From contig VZRR01027747.1 in assembly GCA_013398015.1 (NCBI GenBank), positions 1 to 64,000 of the forward strand: 64,000 bases of DNA, written 5' to 3'. Below the pieces are notes generated by a model. That model had not been told where the DNA came from and did no database searches. It was given only the letters and a program-made list of their open reading frames with translations. Source of the DNA: Oreocharis arfaki (Eukaryota > Chordata > Aves > Passeriformes > Paramythiidae). Made by a program: the position numbers and the translations under genes. This document shows, piece by piece, positions 38,866 to 51,394 of the stretch (positions are counted from its first letter, which is position 1; each line of letters starts with the position of its first letter).

Positions 38866-41749
38866 CTGACTGGTACACTCTGCAAAATTTTAACAGACAG
38901 ATTAAGCATGTTTCAATATTGCCATTTTATATCTTGACATCGTAGTGAGTAAAAAAATGTGAGGCACGTTAGACATCACCTGCACAGATAATTTTTAGCT
39001 GAAGCAGTAAGTAAGATATGTCAATCTCTCCTTCTTCCTCTTCTTGTCCCTTTGTGTTTTTCATCAACTGCCTTGCCCAGTAGCTACTTCATAAATGCAT
39101 GATTCTAAAAATTCTTTCTGACATCTGTTTCCAATTCATTTTTGTTCATGCCCTTTTCAAGCTCCATATCCTATCATCAGTACATTGGGCCCAATTCATC
39201 CCTGATGCAACAGCCTAGGCACTGGCTCTAGGGATGGTTTTGGTCTTGTCTATTCAGAGGGTTAATTTCTGTCTAAGCCATTTAAAATGGTATTTCAATG
39301 CAATTCCCTTTTAACTGTCATGTTCTGTAAGATGCATCTGTACTTCTTTAATTTACATTTACTCCCAGGACCACTTCTATGGCTTTTATAAAATGTTATC
39401 TACTTCATGCTGCACTTCTTTTATTTGAAATCCCAGCAATGCTCTTAGCTTTCCTGTGGTTATGTTAGTCATAAAAGTTCAAAAGAAAACTTCCTGTTTA
39501 GTCAAAGGACTTCCAGGCATTATGAGAATTAAAAAAAAAAAAAAAGCGCACACACGAGGATATGGAACTAAAGCAAATGTCCCCTGTCCATTCCTTGCAC
39601 ATTCAATAGAAAACCAGCAAATGTTAAATGTTTTATCATTTCATGTCACGTGCCTTTCAGGAAAGGAATTTTGTGAAGAGGTGAAGAGGTCACTTACAGA
39701 TTACCTATAAACCTATAACCTAAGGTGGGATGTCACACAGTGATGATGAAGTCAGAATATTTTCTGGGTTAGCTTGTTGTTCTTATATTCTTCTTTCATT
39801 CTTTTTTCTTCACCCCTACTTCACCCTCTGCTTCCCACTTCAGTGTGTCCCTTCCCTTCACTGCCTCTTAATCCTGCTTATCCATCTCTAAAGTTCTCCC
39901 CTTTCCAGCCCTGCATGGCATGGCTTTGACTACGGCATTTGGCCATGTAATGCTGTTTCTGTGTTGTAAATTAAAGTTTGGGCCTTTGGAGGGGGAGTGG
40001 GTAATAATTCCTACTGCTCTCTGCAGTACTTGCTGCAATCAGCAGCCCCTTAACAAATGTAACCCTCAACAATGCCCCAGGTTCCAACATCTGATGCTTA
40101 ATAACCTTTGACAGGTATTACAGGGTCTCAAATCATAACTGCCCAATAAAATTTTATGTCTTAAAAAGGGCAAGAAGTAACAGACTAAGATTGCAGTTGT
40201 TTGCTACACCACTGTTATGTATAGATACGCACACAGAGAAACACTTATAAATGTTTTTAAATTTTTCATGTTTGAAACAGTAGCAAGCTCCTCCAAGTTG
40301 GACATTTGGCTTTTTAAAATAAATTATTAAAGCATCATTCTAAAATTATGTGCCCAGAAAGAAGTTTCATATTTTAAAAGCTTGACCAGAGGAACATTTT
40401 TTTCTAGTTTTTCCACTATTCTATTAGCAACACTTAAATATTTGCTTCCACATAAAAATGGGCATGCCATTATAACTGAAGGAAATAAAATAGTTTTAAA
40501 ATTTTAACACTACGCCAAAATACTTGCTACTTAATGTGTTGAAAAAGCTTCTAATGCAAAATGAATGTGGCACCTGCACAGTCTGGACACCAAAAAACTC
40601 TCTGACAGTAAGTAAAATTGATGAAAACTGAGTATGTAAAATTTCTGGGTTTTAATACCTCAAGTCACTTTAAGCTCTTGGGTTTGGAAAAGCATTAATA
40701 AATAATGAGAAATGACCAAAACACTTCTCCAAAGGAAAGAGGCCAAACAAACTTTTCACTGTTGTGCATCACAAGAAACAGATGGTAAGTGATAAACAAG
40801 TTACCACAATAAATTAGACCCATACCAAGAAAACAGGGAGTAAAGTGAACCACTAAATCCCATGTCCCTGTGGCACATGAGCTGTTCAACCCAAAAGATG
40901 CATTTCTCTCCCTTTCAGTTCCTCCTTCTGAAATTAGCCAGGTAAAATGTCTTCTAATCATGCTGTCCCTGCATTCTTCATCATCTCTACACTCCACTGC
41001 TGACTGCCTTTTGGTGGATCCAATTTGCCCAGGAATTGATTCTTCTGAGTACGTGCTGCAATTTACTACCAGTCTTCACAAAAACAAAGCTGTGAGGAAG
41101 ATAAAGTCTACAATGGTTAGCTACAGTAACAATATAACACAGTTTTTACATGTAATTTGTACTGTAGCATCTCCTCCACCCAAGAGCAACTACATTCACT
41201 GCAACCAAAAATCATGCCTTCTGTTTGCTTATATTCAGTGCAATTTGTAAGGTTCCTCTGAAGATACACAAACCTGACCTCAGATCCCATATTTAAAAAA
41301 GGAAGAGCCAACTCCAGTTCTGAAAAGCCTTTGTTACTGTATCACAAATAAGAGATTATACAGTATATAATTTCATAAACAAAGTATACATATACTGAAA
41401 GTTTTCTGAAAAACTAGTTCCTGTGCTGTGATCCTTTTATTTAGTCCTCTCAAAATAGAAGAAATTGAAACTGTCCTTTCAACACAGAGTAAAATAAATG
41501 TGAAACTGGAATGTGAAGAAAATTCTCCTTTGATTTTGTTCATGTAATGCATTATGAAAACAGACCACAGCATGTGCCCCTGCATTCCAGCTTCATGCTG
41601 TGGATACCTTTGAGAGCTTAGGCCTTGAGAAGAAAAGCCAGGTAGAGGAAGTAGGCCAGCCCCTTCCAATTTCCATGCTGCACCGAGCTTTAAAGAGGAC
41701 ATTGGGCTCATGTTAATGGAGAGTGCCCCTTTTTGCCATCACACAAGCA
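38866..41749. other. Intergenic, no gene recognised
   Basis: AT-rich DNA with a 15-base A-run at 39,531-39,545 and a C/T-rich patch near 39,805-39,905. Short frames on both strands (up to 126 codons at 40,870-41,250) do not resemble known proteins. Confidence 0.45.
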
Positions 41750-42275
41750 CCTAAGTAAATCTGTGTGGGAAGAAATGTTGCACACATGTTGTACTCCAGC
41801 TGCTGTGACTTTGACCTGGGCCAGGCTTGGGCCAGATCAACTCCACCAAGGTAGTGCCAGGCATGTGAGCAAGAGTCACCTTGTGGGTTGACCTTAGGTG
41901 CCCACCAAGTAACTCTACTGCTCCCATCTTCAACTGGATTGGGGGACAAAATACGACAAAATGCCAATGGCATAAGTAGATAAGGACAGGGACATTCTTC
42001 ATCTATTATCATCACAAGTAAAACAGATTAGACTTGAAAAATTTGATCTACTGCCAATCAAAGGTCAGGCTGAAATAATGAGAAATAAGGAAATTATGTT
42101 ATCACAGACGTGCACCAACATTGTTGACAGCTCAGCTTTGCTCAGCAGCTGATCCATCTTTGAGGAAACGGCTTTGTCTGACACGGGGACAGCTTCTGGC
42201 ATCTTGTCACAGATGTCACCCCCACAGCCCCCAACCCTAATAAACCTTTGCCATGTAAACTGAACATATGTGCTT
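41750..42275. mobile_element. Diverged avian ERV LTR fragment
   Basis: Text such as GACAAAATACGACAAAATGC, AAGGACAGGGACATTCTTCA, AAGTAAAACAGATTAGACTT and AATAATGAGAAATAAGG (about 41,936-42,091) aligns by eye with 48,083-48,241, so the two are copies of one family. The right part (GGGACAGCTTCTGGCATCTT, CCCCCACAGCCCCCAACC, CCTTTGCCATGTAAACTGAA) also recalls a common avian LTR. No retroviral coding sequence is attached. Boundaries and family name are uncertain, and it is older than the 48 kb copy. Confidence 0.6.
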
Positions 42276-42537
42276 ACCTAGCCTATCTAAATTTGGGACC
42301 CCAGGAAATTTGCAAGTTTCCTAGTCCAAGTCTGTACCAAAAACTACAAATCGCTATCTGGCAAAACCAAAGAGCACATCGGTGTCCTTAACCTGTCTCC
42401 TGTTTCCATGCACCAGTTTCTACAAAATGAAAATACGCAACATGTAGGTCATAGTTGACTGTATGGTCTTATCAACACAACTGGGAGACCATTTTCCACC
42501 ACAGCAAAGACTCACAGGGTAAATTAGAGAACATACG

Positions 42538-44210
42538 AATCATAGAATCCCAGAATGGTTCGTGTTGTAAACCACCTTAAAGATCATCCACTTCTACCTC
42601 CCCTGCCATGGGCAGGGACACCTCCCACTAGACCAGGTTGCTCAGAGCCCCATCCAACTCGGTCTTGAACACTTCTGAAAATGGGGCATTCACAACTTCT
42701 CTGGGAAACCTGTTCCAGTGCCTCAGCAACCTCAAGTTGAATTTCTTCCTAATATCAAATTTAAACCTACAATCCTTCAATCTGAAGCCATTCCCTTCTG
42801 TCTTGTAGCAAGTCTTTCTCCAGCTTTCTTACAGGTGCCCTTCAGGTACCGGAAGGCTGCAATTAGGTCACCTCGAAGCCTGCTCTTCTCCAAGTTGAAC
42901 AATCCCAATTCTCTCAGTCTCTCCTCTTAGAAGAGGTGCTCCATCCTACTAATCACAGTGGCCCTGTTCTGGATTTACTCCAACAGGTCAATTCCTGTGC
43001 TGAGGATCCCAGAGCTGGACACTGCACTCCAGGTGGGGTCTCACCAGAGCAGAGCAGAGGGGCAGAATCCCCTCCCTTCCCTGCTGCCCTCACTGCTTTG
43101 GATGCAGCCCAGGACATGTTTGGCTTTCTGGGCTGGGAGTGCACAGTGCTGGCTCATGTCCAGACTTTCACCCACCAGCACTGCTAAGTCCTTCTCAGCA
43201 GGGCTGCTCTCAATCCCTTCATCCCCCAGACTGGACTAATACCAAGGGTTGTCCCAACCCAGGTGCAGCACCTTGCACTTGACCTTGTTAAACCATGTGA
43301 TAGTCCCATGGGTCCACTAATCAAGCTTGTCCAGGTCCCTCTGGATGGCATCCCATCACTCAGGAGTGTCAACAGCACCACTCAGCTTGGTGTCATCTGC
43401 AAATGTGGTGAGGGTGCACTCAATCCTTTCATCTATGTCATTAAAAAATATATTAAATAACACTGGTCCCAGTACAGACTCCTGGTGGCACCACTTGAAC
43501 TGATGTCCACTGGGACTCTGAGCCACTGACCACTACCCTCTGGATGTGACCATCCAATCAAATCCTTGTCTGTCTAACAGTCCATACATTGAATCCAACT
43601 CTCTCTTCAGTTTAGAGAGGAATATTGGAGGGGACTGTGTCAAAGGCCTTACTGAAACACAAATAATTGACATCTGTAGCCCTTCCCTTACTCCCTGATG
43701 TAGTCACTCCATCACAGAAGGCCACCAGGTTGGTCAGGCAGGCCTTGGTGAACCTGTGCTGGCTGTCTCAAATCACCTCCCTGTCCTCCATGTGCCTTAG
43801 CAGAGGATCTTAGGACGATCTGTCCCTGATCTTCTCAGGAACGGAGGTGGGGCTGACAGGTCAGTACTTGCCAGGGTCTTCCTTTATACCCTCATTAGTG
43901 ATGGCCACAGCAACCATTTCTCCTGTCACCTGGGACTTCACCTGACTGCTATAAATTTTTGAATATCATGGAGAGTGGCTTGACAACTATATGAGACAAT
44001 TCCCTCAGGACTCTGCAATGCATCTCATTGCATCCCATAGATTTATATATGTTTAGGTTCCACAGGGGGTTGTGAACTTGATCTTCACTTAGAGTGGGAG
44101 GGACTTTGTTCTCCATCCTGCTGCCCATCCAGTCATGACTTGTGGGAAGAGATGTTGCAAGTGAAGACAAAGGGAAAAAAGTTGTTGAGTATCTCAGCCC
44201 CTCTCCTCAT
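42538..44210 (-). mobile_element. CR1 LINE, long 5'-truncated copy with 3' tail
   Basis: The left edge, AATCATAGAATCCCAGAATG, is the reverse complement of the CR1 3' tail with its ATTCTATG-type repeat. Reading right to left on the minus strand the copy runs through the 3' UTR, the ORF2 C-terminal part and the reverse transcriptase. Recognisable plus-strand text includes CACTCCAGGTGGGGTCTCAC, AGGTGCAGCACCTTGCACTT, ACCACTCAGCTTGGTGTCAT, GTCAAAGGCCTTACTGAAAC, GTCCTCCATGTGCCTTAGCA and, at the far end, GTTGTTGAGTATCTCAGCCC. The frame is broken many times, so it is inactive. At about 1.7 kb it is one of the longest repeats here. Confidence 0.95.
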
Positions 44211-47081
44211 GAAGATCTGATGTACAATTCATAGTTTTTCCAATCAATACAGATGAAGCGGAGTGATACAAGCTTGTCTTACCAAACAGACAATTTCCTG
44301 TTAAACAGAAAGCTAATACCATAGCTTTCTGCTCTTATTAATTTATAGTGCCTTTTCTCCTAGAATCTTATGGCACTATGATAAAGCTCCCTGCTTTGTA
44401 TTTCCAACATTTAAAGCTTCCACTCACAGATCAAGGTTTCCTTGAAAACACACCACAATGCACAGGTGCTGAAAGCTAATGAAATATTCATTTAAACAAA
44501 ATTTAAGACTCATTGCATGTCTGAGAGACAAATAATTAATGTCCTGCATGCATGGTTAATGAGTGGTAGCAAAAGAAAATTGTTAAAACACATACTAGTG
44601 TATACAAATGTTTTCCTAATAGTTTTCCTGTCTCAGTCTGTGAATTCAGACAAGATCAACAGTGACGTTTGTTACACTGGCAGTCCTCTTTCTAGAAATA
44701 AATGAGTCAATTTATTTACAACCTTATTTCTTATCCCCCTAGCCTTAAAAGAAATGACTGAAGATCATGTCTTTTTACAGCTGGAGCTGAAGAAGAAGCA
44801 AAAGAAAGAAGTGGATAAAAATAAGCAGTGTATGTAAAAAAATGCATTAGTGCTAGAAAATTTAAATGCTGAGCCTTAGGTTTATATGTATTTACTGTTC
44901 TGCTGCAACATTTTCCTTGTTTAATTCTTCTTCTGCCTAAGTAATACAATTCAGACTTTAAAAGCTGTTTCCCACTTGGAGAATGACTCTCAAGTGTGAG
45001 TGTGATCAGAACTGACCTCAGATTATACCAAATTATAAACTACTTGAAACAAAGTCCTTCATTTTCTGTACTTTTGCATTGAACACTGGCATAATTGGCC
45101 TGCATATCACTGTGACAAGATCAAACCTAAATGACATTTTCAGACCTGTAGTAAGACAAAGTCAATGTCAGCTGCTGGCTTTCAGATGTAGGCACTTCTC
45201 TTCTGGCCACTAAGACATGATATCCTTTTCACGCAAATAAATAATAATTTACTCAACATATTGTAACAAAAGATTTTGCTAATTAGAACAATGTGTTGTA
45301 CTATCATAAAATGAGGATTATTTCAGTATTTACAGCTCTTCTGCAAGTTTTGGCAAAACCCACGGTTAAACTGTTTTCAAACAGCACAGCTGGTCTCCAA
45401 GCAGTGTCCAACAAGTCTGCAAGTTAGACATGATCTTAAAATACTACTCTTGTACTTAAAAATCAGGCCATGACAGGGAAAAAAAATCATTAGTCTCTGA
45501 AGTACTCATGATCATATTCAGTTGTATATACAGATTTCAAATATATAAATTACAAATCATGCATTATCACAGCTGTATTTCCTTATTTCTTCAGGAGGTG
45601 TGATTACTGAGAGTGTTAAAGATCTATCACAGAGTGATATACTTTATCAGTAACATATCATGACTGAGCTTACAAAATTATTTTAAATACCTTCATAATA
45701 AAGGGGAATTTTTAATGAAGAGAATATTTTGGGTTATGCAAACAAATGTACCATGAAAATCTAGCCTATTGGCTTACCCAAGAGAGGGTAGAGACTTCCT
45801 GTATAGATTCATAACCAGTATTATGAATCAGTCACTAGGTCAATGCAGGTACACACTTATGACATTCTACGTAAGCTGTTGGAGGAGTCTTACAATTTCT
45901 TTTTGTAAACCATGAACTCTTTTTGTCAAAACTCATGGGAGCGCTGAATCTTTATCAGAGTCTCTTTTTCAGCCTGTTCAGTAACTATTAACATAATAAA
46001 TGTTTATCAAAATTCCACTGAATTTACTGTTCTGTTACTTTCTTTTTTTGTACATCATTTTTTGACTAACTAGTATTTTAACTGTCAGACTCCCTCGGAA
46101 GGTGAAAATTTGAGCATTACTAATGCATTTAAAAATGCTAAAACATGTTATGTTATATATCACAAAGAAATCAGCTTTTCCTCTCTCTCTTTTCTTTCTT
46201 TTTTTTTCCTGGTTGGTTGGTTTTTGTGGGTTTTTGTTTTGGTTTGTTTTTTAAGGAACACAAAACAGAAGACTAAAAAGAGAAAATAAAAATTAGAATA
46301 CACAACTTCCACGTCATACTTGCCTGGACAAAAATAATAAAATCACTCAAAAAGTCCTAGGCATAAAAAAGCTTGATTACCATCTTATCAATGCAAATGA
46401 GATTAGTGTTTTTCCTGTTTAAAAAAATTCACTCGTGTTTCATTCAAATCTGCAAGGATTATGCTTTAGAAAGTAATCATCCATCAGAAGCTCTTCTTGA
46501 TGTATTTCTTACTTTACTGGTATTATGAAAACTTGCTGCAGAAATATATTATAAATGTTTTAGATATAGGATGCTAGATTTCCTTAATTCTTATGAAAAG
46601 ATCTGTTTTACTAGAAGGATTAATTAAATCACATCATAACACAACTCAAAACCTTATTTTGATTATATTTTGTCCTTAGTTATTTTGGTGAAGCCTAATG
46701 ACCTATTTGATTTACGTGTGTGTGTGTGCATACTTGAAAACATTTCTCCTGCATTCTTTTCACACTTTGTAGAAACAAGTCAGGTCAAGGGAAAAACCCA
46801 CATCTCTGTGACAAGGCTGATTCTTTTTCCATTCTCTTCTTTCACAGTCGGACTGACCAAACAATTTTGGGGATAAACATTTTTTCAGACAGCCTGGGCC
46901 GCTCAAATGGTTCACTACTGGACTGCAAAAAAAAATGCAAAAATTGACAGTTTGTCAGTTGTAGTTGACTAATTGTTGGGATCACACAGGAATGATCAGC
47001 AAAGGTGGGTTAGGATGTTATTCCCAAAACCAGTGCAGGGTTAAATAAAGTCACATCAGCACTGGAATCTGAAGAGTGTGT
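44211..47081. other. Intergenic, no gene recognised
   Basis: AT-rich DNA. A T/G-rich run sits at about 46,192-46,253 and a short GT run at 46,717-46,727. No coding frame, RNA gene or preserved repeat was recognised. Confidence 0.45.
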
Positions 47082-47989
47082 GTCTATGGCTGCATCGGCT
47101 GACTGATCCTGAGACTGAAACCTGCACAGCTGACAAGCACTTTGGCTGCCAAAGGACTTGTCATTACAGTTGATCTAGAGTGTGCTGTTCTGCTGTAGAT
47201 CTTCCACACAGACACAGAAAGATGGGTTTGTTCTGAAATCGTAATTCTAGACGGAAGAGAAGCACTTCCATATATATTCACAAAAGCCATCCAGCACATC
47301 CATTTCAAGTCACCATGTAAGTAGAAGCAATTCATTAACACTCTGAACAATTTGTACTGAGTTGTGCCTGTCTATAAAAAATGAAGTTTGACATTTTAAT
47401 TTTTTCATTGCTTCTGGCATGCTTAACTGATTCTTTTCATTTCTCTTCTCTGTCAAGTACAAAACTGCACCTGCTGGCTACATCAGAAAAGTATATTTTT
47501 TGTCTGTCTTTTAATGAAAGGTGTGTAAGTTCTTTTAATGGCTAACAGTGAGTATCAGAGTAAATTACTTTGCCTTCCTGCTTATGACTGTAGTATTTTT
47601 CTCAGACTTAGTATGTCTCCTTTTTAGAGAAATCCAGCATTAATTCAAAGACTTCATATTGGATTACTGACTACTTTTCCAAAATAAGTTCTTCTCACTG
47701 TGAAGAATTTTAATCTTATTTCTACTCTGATTTTATTAACTTGGACAACAATACCTTTGGTTTTTTATTATAATAATGGGTCCTCTGCTGTCAGAAACAT
47801 TATTTCCACTGAATTAATGAATAAGCATCCCTCTAAACATTTAATTAGTTATGTTAAAGCAAATAATATCCAGAAAATTTTAACTTTCAGTATGAAATTA
47901 CCTTACTTTTACTTTTTCTGAATTTGTAATTTGTACTATCTTTTTCTGAAGATCAATTATAAAGAAAAGATATCTTCCAGTAACAGCTC

Positions 47990-48449
47990 ACTAGATCTTG
48001 GCACTCTTTGACACTACTTTTTGGAGGCTGACCCTGGCTGAATGAAAGCCCATTAAAGATGCTCTATCACTCCCTCTCCTCAGCTGGACAGGGTAGAGAA
48101 AATACAACAAAAGGCTCAAGAATTGAATTAGGGAAAGGAAGAGACTCCTCACCACTTACTATCACAGGCAAAACAGACTGGATTTGGAGAAATTAATGTA
48201 TTACCAATTAAATAAGAGTAGGAAAATAACAAATAAAAACTAAATCTTATATCACCTTCTTCCACCCTTCCCTTCTTCCTGGGTTCAGCTTCACTCCTGA
48301 CTTCTCTGCCTCCTCCCTGTCAGTGGTGCAGCAGAAGAGTCAATGGAGGTTGTGGTCAGTTCCTCATGTCTCTGCTGCTCCTTCCTCACGCTCTTACCTT
48401 GTTCCAGCACAGGGTCCCCTCCCATGACACACAGTCCTCCATGAACTTC
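47990..48449. mobile_element. Avian ERV LTR fragment (left copy)
   Basis: Blocks in order: GCTCTATCACTCCCTCTCCT, GAGAAAATACAACAAAAGGC, CAGGCAAAACAGACTGGATT, AATAACAAATAAAAACTAAA, CTTCTTCCTGGGTTCAGCTT, TGCTGCTCCTTCCTCACGCT, CAGGGTCCCCTCCCATGACA and GTCCTCCATGAACTTCT. These recall a widespread avian LTR. No viral coding region is attached. The right edge passes straight into CR1 ORF2 at about 48,449. The left edge is approximate. Confidence 0.7.
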
Positions 48450-48795
48450 TCAGAGCACCATCCAAATAGACCTTGAGCCCTTCTAGGGATAGAGAATCTA
48501 TAATCTCTCCAGAAGACCTGTTCCAGTACTTCATCACCATCTTCATAACTAATTTCTTCCTTATACCTTGTCTGAATCTAGACTCCTTTCGTTTAAAATC
48601 ATTACTCCCTGTCCTATCACTACAGACCCTACTATAAAGTTCGTCTCTATCTTTCCTATAGGGCCCCTTTAAATATTGAAAGGCCACAATAAGTTCTCCC
48701 TGAAGCCTTCTCTTCTCCAGGCTAAACAACCCAGACTCCATCAGCCCTTCCTTGTAGGAGAGGTGTTCCATCCCTCTGCTCAATTTTGAGGACCT
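48450..48795 (-). mobile_element. CR1 LINE ORF2 C-terminal part (left copy, cut by gap)
   Basis: On the minus strand an uninterrupted frame covers most of this piece, with HLSYKEGL and GLFSLEKRRLQGELIVAFQY, matching the CR1 ORF2 C-terminal region. It ends at the gap only because the contig ends. It is almost certainly the same element as the CR1 at 50,213-51,345. Confidence 0.9.
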
Positions 48796-48844
48796 NNNNN
48801 NNNNNNNNNNNNNNNNNNNNNNNNNNNNNNNNNNNNNNNNNNNN
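48796..48844. other. Assembly gap, 49 Ns
   Basis: A run of N joins two contigs. The bases immediately left and right of it are the ends of the two near-identical copies, so the true distance between the contigs is probably negative (an overlap) rather than 49 bases. Confidence 0.99.
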
Positions 48845-50558
48845 GTCTATGGCTGCATCGGCTGACTGATCCTGAGACTGAAACCTGCACAGCTGACAAG
48901 CACTTTGGCTGCCAAAGGACTTGTCATTACAGTTGATCTAGAGTGTGCTGTTCTGCTGTAGATCTTCCACACAGACACAGAAAGATGGGTTTGTTCTGAA
49001 ATCGTAATTCTAGACGGAAGAGAAGCACTTCCATATATATTCACAAAAGCCATCCAGCACATCCATTTCAAGTCACCATGTAAGTAGAAGCAATTCATTA
49101 ACACTCTGAACAATTTGTACTGAGTTGTGCCTGTCTATAAAAAATGAAGTTTGACATTTTAATTTTTTCATTGCTTCTGGCATGCTTAACTGATTCTTTT
49201 CATTTCTCTTCTCTGTCAAGTACAAAACTGCACCTGCTGGCTACATCAGAAAAGTATATTTTTTGTCTGTCTTTTAATGAAAGGTGTGTAAGTTCTTTTA
49301 ATGGCTAACAGTGAGTATCAGAGTAAATTACTTTGCCTTCCTGCTTATGACTGTAGTATTTTTCTCAGACTTAGTATGTCTCCTTTTTAGAGAAATCCAG
49401 CATTAATTCAAAGACTTCATATTGGATTACTGACTACTTTTCCAAAATAAGTTCTTCTCACTGTGAAGAATTTTAATCTTATTTCTACTCTGATTTTATT
49501 AACTTGGACAACAATACCTTTGGTTTTTTATTATAATAATGGGTCCTCTGCTGTCAGAAACATTATTTCCACTGAATTAATGAATAAGCATCCCTCTAAA
49601 CATTTAATTAGTTATGTTAAAGCAAATAATATCCAGAAAATTTTAACTTTCAGTATGAAATTACCTTACTTTTACTTTTTCTGAATTTGTAATTTGTACT
49701 ATCTTTTTCTGAAGATCAATTATAAAGAAAAGATATCTTCCAGTAACAGCTCACTAGATCTTGGCACTCTTTGACACTACTTTTTGGAGGCTGACCCTGG
49801 CTGAATGAAAGCCCATTAAAGATGCTCTATCACTCCCTCTCCTCAGCTGGACAGGGTAGAGAAAATACAACAAAAGGCTCAAGAATTGAATTAGGGAAAG
49901 GAAGAGACTCCTCACCACTTACTATCACAGGCAAAACAGACTGGATTTGGAGAAATTAATGTATTACCAATTAAATAAGAGTAGGAAAATAACAAATAAA
50001 AACTAAATCTTATATCACCTTCTTCCACCCTTCCCTTCTTCCTGGGTTCAGCTTCACTCCTGACTTCTCTGCCTCCTCCCTGTCAGTGGTGCAGCAGAAG
50101 AGTCAATGGAGGTTGTGGTCAGTTCCTCATGTCTCTGCTGCTCCTTCCTCACGCTCTTACCTTGTTCCAGCACAGGGTCCCCTCCCATGACACACAGTCC
50201 TCCATGAACTTCTCAGAGCACCATCCAAATAGACCTTGAGCCCTTCTAGGGACAGAGAATCTATAATCTCTCCAGAAGACCTGTTCCAGTACTTCATCAC
50301 CATCTTCATAACTAATTTCTTCCTTATACCTTGTCTGAATCTAGACTCCTTTCGTTTAAAATCATTACTCCCTGTCCTATCACTACAGACCCTACTATAA
50401 AGTTCGTCTCTATCTTTCCTATAGGGCCCCTTTAAATATTGAAAGGCCACAATAAGTTCTCCCTGAAGCCTTCTCTTCTCCAGGCTAAACAACCCAGACT
50501 CCATCAGCCCTTCCTTGTAGGAGAGGTGTTCCATCCCTCTGCTCAATTTTGAGGACCT
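48845..50558. repeat. Right copy of the 1,714-bp block beginning at the N gap
   Basis: It is identical to 47,082-48,795 except for the one base noted there. It begins at the first base after the gap, and its sequence continues without a break into more CR1 at 50,559, which the left copy lacks. That is what unmerged overlapping contig ends look like. A real tandem duplication would not be expected to have both breakpoints exactly at the gap edges. The single difference fits an allelic site or a base error. Confidence 0.97.
49753..50212. mobile_element. Avian ERV LTR fragment (right copy)
   Basis: Same sequence as 47,990-48,449, offset by 1,763 bases. If the block is an unmerged contig overlap, this is the same physical LTR counted twice. 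Confidence 0.7.
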
Positions 50559-51345
50559 GCTCCAAAAGGTCCATGTCTTTTTTGTACTGAGGACTCCAGA
50601 GGCAGATGCAGTACTCCAGATGGGGTCTCACCAGGGCAGAGCAGAGGATGAGAATCATCTCCTTTAACCTGCAGGTCACACTTTTGATGTGTTCAGGGTA
50701 CAGCTCGCTTTCTGGGCTGTGTGCACACATCACCAGCTCATGTCCAATCTCTTATCCCCCAGTACCCATTAAGTCCTCAGCAGGGCAGCTCTTGATCTGT
50801 TCATTTCCCAGCCTGTTTGGACACTGGGGGTTGACCTGACCCAGGTGCAGCACCTTGCACTTGGCTTTATTGAACCTTGTGAGTTTCCCATGCACCCACT
50901 TCTCAAACTTGTGCACGTCCCTCTGGGTGGCATCCCGTCCTTCAGGAGTGTCACTGCACCACTCAGCTTGGTGTCACCTGCAAATCTGCTGAGGGTGCAT
51001 TTGGCCCCTTTATCCATATCATTAAGGAAGATATTAAATAACACCGATCCCTATACAGACCCGGGAGGGCACCACTTGCCACTGACCTTCATCTGTACAT
51101 CAAGCCATTGATCACTCCTCACTTATTTGGATATGTGCACCCAAATAATGCTTACTCCACTGAATGAGAGCTCCCACGCTCCATGGATCTGCCAGTCCTA
51201 TTCTCCTCCCTTGTTCCAATTTCCTAGGTGTGCCCATTGACTAACTTCTCAAAGAGCTGAAATTTTCTTTCCTGAAATTCAAGGTGCTGACTTCATTCTT
51301 CTCCTGACCCATAACTGGTACTGAATCCTCTCCCAAAATGCCTCA
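50213..51345 (-). mobile_element. CR1 LINE ORF2 fragment, lacking its 3' UTR
   Basis: On the minus strand the piece carries the CR1 reverse transcriptase: MLFNIFLNDMDKGAKCTL (51,044 downward) followed by SRFAGDTKLSGAV, where the usual FADD catalytic core reads FAGD. It continues through SALVRPHLEYCICLWSPQYK (about 50,584-50,643) and an open C-terminal frame (HLSYKEGL, SLEKRRLQGE) to DGALRSS, then runs into LTR sequence instead of CR1 3' UTR. On the right, text around 51,250-51,330 (TTTCCTGAAATTCAAGGTGC, CATTCTTCTCCTGACCCATA) fits a more 5' part of CR1 in the same orientation after an internal deletion. It is inactive: one catalytic aspartate is replaced and both ends are missing. Confidence 0.88.
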
Positions 51346-51394
51346 CCTTCACAGGTGTCCTTATACAACTAGTATGAGGCCCTGAAATCTAGGG

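Larger units (their letters stand above)
47082..48795. repeat. Left copy of a 1,714-bp duplicated block ending at the N gap
   Basis: This block recurs at 48,845-50,558 at a constant offset of 1,763 bases. By eye I saw no indel and a single substitution (T at 48,490 versus C at 50,253). The copy stops exactly where the N run begins. It contains unique AT-rich DNA (47,082 to about 47,989), an LTR fragment and the start of a CR1. See the matching entry for interpretation. Confidence 0.97.

Noticed and set aside
47084..47350. 88-codon minus-strand frame, present twice (also 48,847-49,113), as a duplicated gene
   Set aside because: Its exact repetition is explained by the unmerged contig overlap. 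The translation has no recognisable domain.
48394..48783. 129-codon minus-strand frame, seen again at 50,157-50,546, as a gene
   Set aside because: It is the C-terminal part of CR1 ORF2 running on into LTR sequence, and the repetition comes from the duplicated contig end.
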